Shown here piece after piece: positions 33,421-41,212 of a stretch of 41,891 nucleotides of DNA; position 1 is the stretch's first letter; every line of letters begins with the position of its first letter. Below the pieces are notes generated by a model. The model saw only the letters and a program-made list of their open reading frames with translations, searched no databases and was not told the origin of the DNA. The DNA comes from B33-G16 sp964611035. GTDB taxonomy: Bacteria > Desulfobacterota > DSM-4660 > Desulfatiglandales > B25-G16. Position numbers and translations under genes: made by a program. The stretch spans positions 1 to 41,891 of the forward strand of contig CAZSWT010000027.1 in the NCBI GenBank assembly GCA_964611035.1, written 5' to 3'.

Positions 33421-33642
33421 ATGGATACTTCAAAATTACCTAGCAATAATCAACTTTCTACTGACACAAACGTGCCAAAGTCTCCCGTCCAAAAAAGAGG
33501 GAGGCGAAAAATGGATAAAAAATTATATCAAAGACCAGATTCCAAATATTACTGGATGAAATGGCATTATCAGGGATTATTAAGAAGGGAATCAACAAAG
33601 ACTTCAAATAATAAGATTTCAGTATATGGCGAAAACTGGTAA
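33421..33642 (+). pseudogene. N-terminal remnant of a phage-type integrase
   Basis: The frame encodes MDTSKLPSNNQ... and, from about 33511, MDKKLYQRPDSKYYWMKWHY followed by QGLLRRESTKTSNNK. This resembles the N-terminal strands of tyrosine integrases (RPxSKxWWMKYYYxGKxxRESTKTxN). After ISVYGENW the frame stops and no catalytic domain follows; instead patatin-like sequence begins at about 33636. Its place right after tRNA-Leu fits a decayed integrative element. The integrase assignment rests on a short segment. Confidence 0.55.
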
Positions 33643-34153
33643 ACGAAATCTTTGAATCGCTTCCGAATAGTACGATCGAAAAACTGCCGCTTAAATTTGA
33701 CTGTATCACTATCGATTTAATTTCCTGGTGGGAGACTGTAACTAACGAAGGCGGTTTACGAAGAGAGGTGCTGGCGTCCCCGCCTCCATTCCTGGGGTAT
33801 TTCCTCTGTTAGCTGTGGGAAATCAACTTCTTCTTGATGGCGGGGCCACAGACAGCGTACCGGTGCAAATTGTTAAATGGCAAGGCGTTTAATATGTGTT
33901 CGCTGTCGATGTGGCTAAATGTAGCAAGGATATAGACAAACTGGATAATGCTTTACAAATTATTTACCGGGCCGAAGATATCGTCACCTATCATCTTACC
34001 CGGGGATGTCTGGCCGGAGCCGATTTGATTATCCGCCCTAAAGTGCGTCATTTTTCCTGGGCGGCAGTTGATCATATCGAAAAGATTATCACTGCTGGGG
34101 AACAGGCCGCCGAAGAAGCGCTGCCGCAGATTCGGAAAATTTTAGGACTTTAG
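33636..34153 (+). pseudogene. Patatin-like phospholipase, broken C-terminal part
   Basis: Translating with frame changes recovers a patatin/RssA-type lipase: LVNEIFESLPNSTIEKLPLK then FDCITIDLIS, a degraded VLAS...IPG...FPP stretch, GNQLLLDGGATDSVPVQIVK with the catalytic Asp of the DGG motif, and after a TAA at about 33891 FAVDVAKCSKDIDKLDNALQ continuing to the end at 34153. The N-terminal GxSxG serine motif is absent, at least one frameshift lies near 33770-33800, and a stop interrupts it. The N-terminal boundary meets the integrase remnant, suggesting a deletion joint. The intact-looking end 33896-34153 alone is not a full protein. Confidence 0.75.
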
Positions 34154-34159
34154 TTGCTT

Positions 34160-36286
34160 ATGAATATTTATTCTCTTCCGGCAATCATTTCCTTTACGGT
34201 AAATTTTAGTATCGCTTTTATCGTTTTAATGGAAAAGCCAAAAGTCTCGTTAAATCGCTGGTTTGCAGCTTTCATTTTCAGTTTTGCCATCTGGAACCTG
34301 AGCGAAGTTCTCATCCTGAACAGCGCCAACCTGTCATCTGCCCTTTTAGGCGCACAGATTCTTTACCGGATCATTTTTCTTGCTCCGGCATTCTATGTGA
34401 TTATCGCCTATATGTTTCCTAAAACTTTTAATAAATTTGCAACAAATCCGCTTTTTTACATCGCTGTATTTTCACTGCCGGTTCTGGCGCTCAGTTTATC
34501 CTTCCCTGATTTTCAGATAAAACTGATCACCTTTAAAGAAACTCCCCAAATTTACCATTATCATTTTGCATTCAACCTCAAACCGATTTTCCTGGTCCTG
34601 CTTTTTGTTTCAACAAGTTATATTGTCTGGGGCAGCATCGTTTTGGCGACGAAGATCCGGCATTTGCGCGCCATTCGCCTTAAAAACCAGACGCGCTTTT
34701 TTGTAATCGGGATGATTATCATCTTCATAGGTTTTATAACCATCATTTTACTAAAAGCGCATATCCGCAATCTAGCCTCTTTTTATTTTTTATCCACTAT
34801 GCTCAATTTTACCATCGCGCTATTTTTCTTTATCGCAATTGTCAAGTTTCATTTGTTCAAAACGGGAAAGCTGCTCAGCGGAGGGGTAACCTATTCAGTT
34901 CTTTCCGCTTTAACACTTGCTGTCTATTTTTTTGTCATCCGGGCGGCCAGTACCAGCCTGAAATTATTTTTTGGAATCAATTCATCCATTTTTGGCGCCA
35001 TTCTGATCATTGCCTTAATATTTATAATTTTGCCTTTTGAGAAGCGCTTAAAAAGCCTGTTTGATCGAATGCTCAATAAAAATCTGCAGCAGTACCGTAA
35101 AAATATTCTAATTCTCTTTCGTGAATTGCAGACTTACCATGAAACAACAGAATTCTTTGAGATTATGACCCGGTTTATCGTAAAAAACTTTAAATGCGAG
35201 GCGGTCTATGTTTTCAGTTACCAGCGGGAATCAGGAAACTTTACAGAAATCAGTGCAGAAAACTCGACCCCGCCCATACCTGAAAATTCTTCTATAATCA
35301 CACAGCTAAAACGAAAAAAAGGCGCTATCGAGTTCTATGAGCTCAACCATAGCGAATTAAACGGGCAGTGTCGTCGCTTTTTTGAAAATGTTCATGCCAG
35401 ATTTTTTTTACCCCTTATTTCTGAGGATAACCTGCTGGCAGTTCTTCTGATTTGCCGCAAAAAATACGGCCTGGAATACAGTGAAAATGAAATGGAGATA
35501 CTGTCCATTTTAGGCAGTGAAATTGCCGTTTCATTACGTCGAAACCAAATCATTGAAGAAATGCGAGAGAAAGACCGACGGCAGTTCCAGATCGAAAAGC
35601 TGGCCGCTATCGGCCAGCTTACCGCAGGAGTTGCCCATGAAATTCGTAATCCACTTAATACAATCTCCACTTCGGCCGAAACCCTTTTACAGAAACACGT
35701 TTCCGAGATAGATCAAAACGAACTGAAGCAATTCATTATTGAAGAGGCCAATCGCCTGAACCGCATACTCAGCGATTTTCTCAACCTTACGCGCATTAAA
35801 CCGGCAGCCAATTCAGAAATAGATATGGAAAATATGTTTGAACGGCTTTGTCTGGACCTGCAGAACTCAGATGTGCCGGAGATAACTATCTCTTATAAAA
35901 TTGACGCTGCTCAAAGCATTCTTCACTGTGATCCGGATTTACTTTTCCAGGTATTACTGAACTTGGGATTAAATGCGCGGGCTGCAATAAAAGAACGATG
36001 CCGCAGCGAAAAGGAATTTACCTTTCGGCAAGGAATAATTAAATGTGTGATGAGCAGCGATAAGAATAATTTTATCCTTTCGGTTACGGATAATGGCGCC
36101 GGCATCCCACTCAAAATCAGAGAATCCATTTATAATCCATTCTTTACAACAAGGGAAAACGGCACCGGTTTGGGGCTCTCTATTGTTCATCAAATTATCG
36201 AAGCCTTGTCCGGTTCCATTGAATTTGCGTCGCAATTAGGACATACATGTTTCACCATTTATTTACCGAAACAGGCTATGAAATAA
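34160..36286 (+). CDS. Membrane histidine kinase (7TM-type sensor, GAF, HisKA, HATPase)
   Basis: A 708-aa sensor kinase. About eight membrane segments fill residues 1-290 (SLPAIISFTVNFSIAFIVLM, IIFLAPAFYVIIAYMF and others), as in HisKA_7TM sensors. A GAF-like domain (about 310-465, FKCEAVYVFSYQRESG and ARFFLPLISEDNLLAVLLIC) follows. The phosphoacceptor is His493 in GVAHEIRNPLNTIS. The ATPase has N (LLNLGLNARAAI), G1 (VTDNGAGIP), F (YNPFFTTR) and G2 (GTGLGLSIV) boxes. I chose ATG 34160 over TTG 34154. The architecture resembles PrsK of PEP-CTERM systems. It is followed after 16 bp by its NtrC-type regulator. Confidence 0.93.
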   Translation: MNIYSLPAIISFTVNFSIAFIVLMEKPKVSLNRWFAAFIFSFAIWNLSEVLILNSANLSSALLGAQILYRIIFLAPAFYVIIAYMFPKTFNKFATNPLFYIAVFSLPVLALSLSFPDFQIKLITFKETPQIYHYHFAFNLKPIFLVLLFVSTSYIVWGSIVLATKIRHLRAIRLKNQTRFFVIGMIIIFIGFITIILLKAHIRNLASFYFLSTMLNFTIALFFFIAIVKFHLFKTGKLLSGGVTYSVLSALTLAVYFFVIRAASTSLKLFFGINSSIFGAILIIALIFIILPFEKRLKSLFDRMLNKNLQQYRKNILILFRELQTYHETTEFFEIMTRFIVKNFKCEAVYVFSYQRESGNFTEISAENSTPPIPENSSIITQLKRKKGAIEFYELNHSELNGQCRRFFENVHARFFLPLISEDNLLAVLLICRKKYGLEYSENEMEILSILGSEIAVSLRRNQIIEEMREKDRRQFQIEKLAAIGQLTAGVAHEIRNPLNTISTSAETLLQKHVSEIDQNELKQFIIEEANRLNRILSDFLNLTRIKPAANSEIDMENMFERLCLDLQNSDVPEITISYKIDAAQSILHCDPDLLFQVLLNLGLNARAAIKERCRSEKEFTFRQGIIKCVMSSDKNNFILSVTDNGAGIPLKIRESIYNPFFTTRENGTGLGLSIVHQIIEALSGSIEFASQLGHTCFTIYLPKQAMK

Positions 36287-36302
36287 AAGATAAAGGAAAA
36301 TC

Positions 36303-37703
36303 ATGAATTCGTTTGAGCATACTATTTTAGTTGCTGATGATGAAGAAAAAATACGCAAAGTTATAAAAATAAACCTGAAAGATAAATACCGGGTCATTCT
36401 GGCCCAAAACGGCAGCGAGGCCATTGAGTATCTTAAAAATGAAGCGATTCATCTGGTGCTTACTGATCTGCGCATGCCGGAACAGGGCGGTCTGGATTTA
36501 CTTCAGTATGTACGGCAACACCACAAACATATTCCCGTAATCATTGTTACCGCCTTTGGTTCGGTCGAAAACGCAGTACAAGCAATGAAGATGGGGGCAT
36601 ACGATTACATCCTTAAACCAATAAAAATAGCCGAACTGCAACCGCTTCTCGAAAAAGCTTTGCAGTATGCTCAATTGCTTAGTGAGAATGTACAGCTGAA
36701 AGAACGCCTAAAGAAATATGAAGGTTTCAGGGAGATTATTACGGCCAACCTAAAAATGCAGGCTTTGCTCGAAACGCTCAAACAGATTGCCACCACTCCG
36801 GCTACTGTGCTTATTGAAGGCGAATCCGGGACGGGAAAGCAGCTGGTGGCCGCTTCCGTTCATTACATGAGCGCCCGGGCTGATAATCCCTTTATTGAGA
36901 TTAACTGTGGGGCTATTCCTGAAAATCTGCTGGAAAGTGAATTGTTCGGCCATGAGAGGGGCGCTTTTACCGGGGCCATCCATACCAAAAAAGGTAAATT
37001 TGAACTCGCGGATAAGGGTACTTTGTTTTTAGACGAAATTGGCGAATTACCTTTGGAATTACAGGTTAAGTTACTGCATGTCCTCGAAAATCAGAAATTC
37101 ACCCGCGTAGGAGGCACACAATATATTAAAACAGATGCCCGTATTGTTGCTGCAACCAATCGTAGATTAACTGAAGAAGTCGAACAAAAGAGATTCCGCA
37201 GTGATCTCTATTACCGGTTAAAGGTAGTGTACCTGCAAATACCGCCTTTGCGGAAACGCAAAGAGGATATCCCGCTTTTAGTACAATCTTTCACTGAAAA
37301 ATATAACCAGTTAAGCGTTAACAAACAGAGAAACATTGAAATATCAGATGAAGCCTTAAATATCCTGCAGTCGTATAATTGGCCGGGGAATGTGCGTGAA
37401 TTGGAAAATATCATTCAGCAGGCAATCATCTTTGCCAAAGATGGGCTTATAGCTGCAGACACACTTCCACCTGAAATTCGGGAAAATGCCATAAAACTGC
37501 CCCTAACAAAAGAAGAACTCAAGGACGAAAAAAACAGACGCACCGAAAAAATTATACGAGATATTGAATGCAGCTTTTTAAAACGTATCCTCAGTAAAAC
37601 CAGGGGAAATATTACACGGGCGGCTGAAATAAGCGGCTATGACCGCAGACAAATACAAAACCTTACTAAAAAACACAGGATAAATACGGAAAACTTCAAA
37701 TGA
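36303..37703 (+). CDS. NtrC-family sigma-54-dependent response regulator
   Basis: A 466-aa activator. The receiver (1-120) has the acidic pair in VADDEEK and phosphoacceptor Asp55 in LVLTDLRMPE, with Lys in DYILKPI. The AAA+ domain (about 145-370) has Walker A GESGTGKQ, the sigma-54 contact loop GAFTGA in GHERGAFTGA, Walker B GTLFLDEIGELP and the RVGG / R-finger segments. A Fis-type HTH closes it (NITRAAEISGYDRRQIQNLT). It sits 16 bp after the kinase, so the two are a cognate pair. A sigma-54-type promoter at 37877-37891 in front of the next gene is its likely target. Confidence 0.95.
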   Translation: MNSFEHTILVADDEEKIRKVIKINLKDKYRVILAQNGSEAIEYLKNEAIHLVLTDLRMPEQGGLDLLQYVRQHHKHIPVIIVTAFGSVENAVQAMKMGAYDYILKPIKIAELQPLLEKALQYAQLLSENVQLKERLKKYEGFREIITANLKMQALLETLKQIATTPATVLIEGESGTGKQLVAASVHYMSARADNPFIEINCGAIPENLLESELFGHERGAFTGAIHTKKGKFELADKGTLFLDEIGELPLELQVKLLHVLENQKFTRVGGTQYIKTDARIVAATNRRLTEEVEQKRFRSDLYYRLKVVYLQIPPLRKRKEDIPLLVQSFTEKYNQLSVNKQRNIEISDEALNILQSYNWPGNVRELENIIQQAIIFAKDGLIAADTLPPEIRENAIKLPLTKEELKDEKNRRTEKIIRDIECSFLKRILSKTRGNITRAAEISGYDRRQIQNLTKKHRINTENFK

Positions 37704-37876
37704 TGTGAAGTCGAATTACACACTGAATAATGCCCATATATACTGATTTTTAACAAAATCATAAAAATAACCGCGAAATAACATTTCCCTTTTCCCCCTT
37801 TTATTATTTTATTACCGACACAGAAACTACGTATAACTTATTGTTTTTACATACTATAAGTCGTATCGATTAATAT

Positions 37877-37891
37877 TGGCACGAATTTTGA
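37877..37891 (+). promoter_or_regulatory. Sigma-54-type promoter for the SPW-repeat gene
   Basis: TGGCAC-N5-TTGA (within TTGGCACGAATTTTGAT) matches the -24/-12 consensus TGGCAC-N5-TTGC except for the final C. Predicted start about 37903. Upstream, ATAACTTAT (about 37833) and ATAAGTCGTAT (about 37856) form an imperfect inverted repeat that could bind the NtrC-type activator encoded just before. Confidence 0.65.
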
Positions 37892-37950
37892 TATATATAG
37901 GAAATAGAGTTAATTAAACTAACTTTTAACAAACATAAAGGAGGTACAAA

Positions 37951-38286
37951 ATGTCTAAATTATGGCAAGCATGGACAAACGGGATTTTGGGAATTTGGAT
38001 TTTTATAGCCGCTTTTTTACCCTTCTCTCCAACAGGGAATCTGTGGGATAATCTGATAGTCGGGGTCATCACCGGTATTGCCGGATTTACGATGATTAAA
38101 GCGAAAACCTGGCAGGGCTGGACAGCCGGTATCCTGGGAATTTGGTTGATTATCGCCGCGCTCATTCCCCAACTTCAGGCTCATGTAGGCAATATGTGGA
38201 ACGGGATTATAGTTGGTATACTGCTTATGATCGCTGGTTTTGGTGCTTTTGAGAGCGGAACTCATCAGGTGGCTCACACTAATTGA
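37951..38286 (+). CDS. SPW-repeat membrane protein
   Basis: A 111-aa membrane protein with two copies of the SPW repeat: WQAWTNGILGIWIFIAAFLP (4-23) and WQGWTAGILGIWLIIAALIP (54-73). Each is followed by a second hydrophobic helix (DNLIVGVITGIAGFTMIKA and NGIIVGILLMIAGFGAF), so four membrane segments in all. The function of SPW proteins is unknown. AAAGGAGG precedes ATG 37951. The gene has its own sigma-54-type promoter directly after an NtrC-type regulator and ends at a clear terminator, so it is probably a dedicated output of that two-component pair. Confidence 0.88.
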   Translation: MSKLWQAWTNGILGIWIFIAAFLPFSPTGNLWDNLIVGVITGIAGFTMIKAKTWQGWTAGILGIWLIIAALIPQLQAHVGNMWNGIIVGILLMIAGFGAFESGTHQVAHTN

Positions 38287-38318
38287 GTACTAATTAAAAT
38301 CAGGGATGGTATCAAAAA

Positions 38319-38345
38319 AACCGGGTCTTTTGATCCGGTTTTTTT
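38319..38345 (+). terminator. Rho-independent terminator
   Basis: ACCGGGTC-TTTT-GATCCGGT forms an 8-bp stem (one G-T pair) with a T-run after it and an A-run before it. It lies 33 bp after the SPW gene and can work from both sides in sequence terms, but fits best as its terminator. Confidence 0.85.
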
Positions 38346-38733
38346 GTAAAAAAACAACCAAGCCAATAAAATTCTTGTCTATCTACGATCATTTTTAAAG
38401 ATCTACCCAACTAGGTGTCTATATAACCAAAGATCTTAATATTTATGTCAAGTTTTTTAAGACGTTCAATGCAAAATGATTTATAGGTTGCGTAAAGCGA
38501 TTATCGGTTGCGCAACTCGAATCGGTTGCCGGTTAATCCCGACATTTCGGGAAAACGAGTAGCGAAATCCCGATATATCGGGATAGACGAAACCAGCATC
38601 GCTTCGCCTCAAGCAATTGAATATGATTCACCTCAACTGGACCTTGTGGGATTTGCTTGCTTCAAGAAGAGATCTGGAAAAAGAGGGTGATTGATGAAGA
38701 TATATATTTATAAATGATTATTGATGAGACAAT
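38346..38733. other. Gene-free stretch with palindromes
   Basis: No gene is supported. TCCCGATATATCGGGA (38568-38583) is a perfect 16-bp palindrome and CCCGACATTTCGGG (38538-38551) a near copy 30 bp before. Short TCGGTTGC words recur at 38500-38535. A related CCCGAT-TG-ATCGGG lies near 30095-30110. These look like dispersed small repeats of this genome. Confidence 0.5.
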
Positions 38734-39126
38734 TTATGGTTTCAAATGAAGCTGAGCTTTGTCTGCCAAATTAGTAGCAAGAAATATGATTTTTCCTCGT
38801 TCTCCTAACGGCCACCCAACAATATTGGCATGTAATTTATGCTCTCTAGTATCTGATTTGATTTCTAAGCCTTCTTCAAATATATCCGAGGCAATAAGAT
38901 CTCCTCTAGCTAACAGTGTTCTAGAGCTAATAATAGCAACATAGTTCTCGCCTATATCCCATATTTGTTTATCGCCAAGATTGTTAATTCGAAAAATCGA
39001 TGTCTCACCATTTCTAGGCAAAAAAGAACGATATTTTACATTATTTTTGGTTCTTGCATAATGAGTTTTATCGAAAATATAGCGAGTAATAACTTCTGCT
39101 GATGATATAGTATTTTTTTGCTTCAT
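38734..39126 (-). CDS. Unrecognised protein, third gene of a coupled trio
   Basis: A 130-aa soluble protein, no signal or membrane segment. Marked segments are ITRYIFDKTHYARTKNNVKY, SFLPRNGETSIFRINNL, IWDIGENYVAI and KLHANIVGWPLGERGK. I recall small hypothetical proteins with the same 'FLP-GETS-FRI ... HANI-GWP' plan in other bacteria but no function. Its ATG at 39126 overlaps the stop of the gene before it (TAATG), so the two must be translated together. The compact, strand-rich, conserved-looking layout suggests a real domain. Function unknown. Confidence 0.75.
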   Translation of the reverse strand: MKQKNTISSAEVITRYIFDKTHYARTKNNVKYRSFLPRNGETSIFRINNLGDKQIWDIGENYVAIISSRTLLARGDLIASDIFEEGLEIKSDTREHKLHANIVGWPLGERGKIIFLATNLADKAQLHLKP

Positions 39127-39665
39127 TAATTCGAAAATAAGCGCTTTAAGCCATTAAGAATAATTTCGGGCACCGAATTATTATAACTCTCTGTCCCATA
39201 AAAATGATTATTCTTACCAAATCGGCCAACATAGGTAATTATATTTTTACCATTGACACTAACTATAAACGAAAACCATTTCTCTTTATACCACTCTAAT
39301 CCAACTCCACCATCTGGCTCTGGCCCAATATCGGGTATAGGGAAAGAGTTAGGAAGAATCCTTAACAGTTTGCTCGCTTCAAAATACGCCTCTCGAGATA
39401 TGGGCTGTGCATTGTATCCATCCCAATTTGCTACTGAGCATTTCTCGTATACTTCATCAAGGCTTTCTAGCGCACGATTGGTCCAATCTATTGCTCTTTC
39501 CAAGTTTATTTTATTCCAATCAGTAGCATGGTTAGTTTTTTCATCCCTTGAATTGGAAAGAAATGCATCTAAATATGCTCCAGGCAGTTTCCAATAATCA
39601 AATTTAACATCCGTGCTGCCTGATGAGAAAAAGTCAATAATCGGTAAACCTAAGGCTGTTTGCAT
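39126..39665 (-). CDS. Unrecognised protein, second gene of a coupled trio
   Basis: A 179-aa soluble protein. The first half is helical (INLERAIDWTNRALESLDEV); the second holds a distinctive block: NWDGYNAQPISREAYFEASK, then IPDIGPEPDGGVGLEWYKEK and WFSFIVSVNGKNIITYVGRF. NWDGYxAxPI plus PEPDGGVGLEW marks a family I have seen only as hypothetical proteins. It starts at ATG 39665 directly after the TAA of the previous gene and its stop overlaps the start of the next. No catalytic set is evident. Function unknown; part of the same unit as its neighbours. Confidence 0.75.
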   Translation of the reverse strand: MQTALGLPIIDFFSSGSTDVKFDYWKLPGAYLDAFLSNSRDEKTNHATDWNKINLERAIDWTNRALESLDEVYEKCSVANWDGYNAQPISREAYFEASKLLRILPNSFPIPDIGPEPDGGVGLEWYKEKWFSFIVSVNGKNIITYVGRFGKNNHFYGTESYNNSVPEIILNGLKRLFSN

Positions 39666-40310
39666 TTATACCCCTAAAATTTTTACAAAACTTAAAAATT
39701 CATCACAAAACTGCTTGTATCCTTCTAATAGTAATTTTAAACGTTCTTTGTTTTTATCTAAATCACTCGCCTCATAATTATAGTTAAGACTTATAGTGTC
39801 TTTCTTTTTATTAACGTTAATTAATCGAGTTAACCCATGTATTTTCTCGATACGAAGATTTGAACTTATCCAAATTTTTTCAGTCATTGTTTGTAGTGAT
39901 CTTTCAGTATTCTCAATTTCGTTAGCATCAAAAAAATCCAAATAAGTATGGGGCTCACTAGTCTTTTCTATTAAAATATCAGTTATAGGGAAATCGCAAT
40001 TGATATTTACCCCCACAGCGTTTAGGGGAGTATAAGGAAGTCTTTCATAATAAATATTAAAAATATTTGTGATTTCTTCTTTATAAATATCTTCTGTTCC
40101 TGTATCTAAGATTTCGAATTTTTGCATATCTACAGTGAATACAAAATTCTGAAATTTAAGACGCTTATGAACAGGGATAAAAGGCGGAGATTGGTCAGTC
40201 GGCTCACCTAAATTTAATCCACATTGTTTATTTAGGAAATCTGGTGTAACTATAGCAGGATTAAAATTCCCCAATGCTACTAAACTAACATAATTGTAAG
40301 CTATTTTCAT
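39666..40310 (-). CDS. Unrecognised protein, first gene of a coupled trio
   Basis: A 214-aa soluble protein without signal or membrane segments. It has alternating strands and helices: KIAYNYVSLVALGNFNPAIV, KFQNFVFTVDMQKFEILD, YYERLPYTPLNAVGVNINCD, then SNLRIEKIHGLTRLINVNKK and DTISLNYNYEASD. The plan (strand-rich, 'LPYTPLNAVGVN' core) faintly resembles TIGR04255-type proteins, but I would not assign it. GGGAAG precedes ATG 40310, and a near-consensus promoter lies at 40345-40373. It heads the trio. Confidence 0.75.
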   Translation of the reverse strand: MKIAYNYVSLVALGNFNPAIVTPDFLNKQCGLNLGEPTDQSPPFIPVHKRLKFQNFVFTVDMQKFEILDTGTEDIYKEEITNIFNIYYERLPYTPLNAVGVNINCDFPITDILIEKTSEPHTYLDFFDANEIENTERSLQTMTEKIWISSNLRIEKIHGLTRLINVNKKKDTISLNYNYEASDLDKNKERLKLLLEGYKQFCDEFLSFVKILGV

Positions 40311-40344
40311 ATACTTCCCTTAATATTAACAAAGACCTAGTTTA

Positions 40345-40373
40345 TTTATATTGATTAGATGAATCCCTGTCAA
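40345..40373 (-). promoter_or_regulatory. Near-consensus sigma-70 promoter of the unknown trio
   Basis: On the minus strand TTGACA (40373-40368), a 17-bp spacer and TATAAA (40350-40345) precede the first gene, with a predicted start about 25-30 bp before its ATG. This is one of the strongest promoter matches in the window. Confidence 0.7.
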
Positions 40374-40763
40374 GGCTTTTAATCCTTGTATAAATAGGTA
40401 TAAGAAATGTTTTTAAAGCGAAATCCACCATTTTTTTGGAATGGCTTAACCTACCTGCCATAGCAGGATACCCTGTTTCATCCCTTCCATGATAGGATTT
40501 GTTGTCTTTAGTGATTTATTACTCTTTTTTTCCACCCTTACGTCCACTTAAATATCTAAAAGCTTACCAAAAAGTGGAAATTAATTTCACATAATTATGT
40601 ATTTGTTTACACATTTTATAAGCAGAGAATCGTTAATGGTATCTTAACTATTTGAAACCTAAGACAATATTCACGACTGTCGAATTTTGCATAATTTTTG
40701 CATATCTATAAAACAAGAGCTTGCTTTTTCCACTTTATGACTTTTATTTTGGAGGTATTTCCT
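40374..40763. other. Gene-free stretch upstream of the trio and a small ORF
   Basis: The sequence is AT-rich. A short CCTGC-CAT-AGCAGG hairpin-like repeat near 40454 is the only structure noticed. It must hold the promoter of the small gene at 40764, which I could not place with confidence. Confidence 0.3.
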
Positions 40764-40967
40764 ATGGATAAACACCTCAAAAAGGATTTAGCTAACTCCT
40801 GGATAATCAAAGGCACATTAAAAAAAATAAAAGAGGATCAACGGCTTATAATCTACGATCTCAAGACGCCCCTTCAGGGATTGACTGGGAGCGTTTATAT
40901 CCATTGTGAGCAGAGCCACAACCACCTGTGGGATAAACTGGTGTTGGAAAAGGAATCATCAATCTAA
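40764..40967 (+). CDS. Small hypothetical protein, 67 aa
   Basis: The product starts MDKHLKKDLANSWIIKGTLK and continues KIKEDQRLIIYDLKTPLQGL; I do not recognise it. It has no membrane segment and a mixed helix-strand pattern. GGAGG 8 bp before ATG 40764 supports translation from there rather than from an upstream in-frame codon. It stands alone between the trio and rsmE. The length and good ribosome site favour a real gene. Confidence 0.55.
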   Translation: MDKHLKKDLANSWIIKGTLKKIKEDQRLIIYDLKTPLQGLTGSVYIHCEQSHNHLWDKLVLEKESSI

Positions 40968-41212
40968 AGGCAGGGACTTGGTGGGATTGAAAGGGTATGT
41001 TTCACCCAAGCTCTACTCAATTTTAGCTTCCTCCTTTTTCTTTACCATGACATCTTTCTTCATCTGTAACTGATCATTGATATTCAAAGACCAGATGTAT
41101 TATACAGTCATTGTATGCTATAAACAGAAATAATTTTTATAGTGGATTTATTAAATACATGGCCGTAGCTTAAAAATCGGACTTTCAAAAAGAAACCAGA
41201 AAAGAGGAATAA

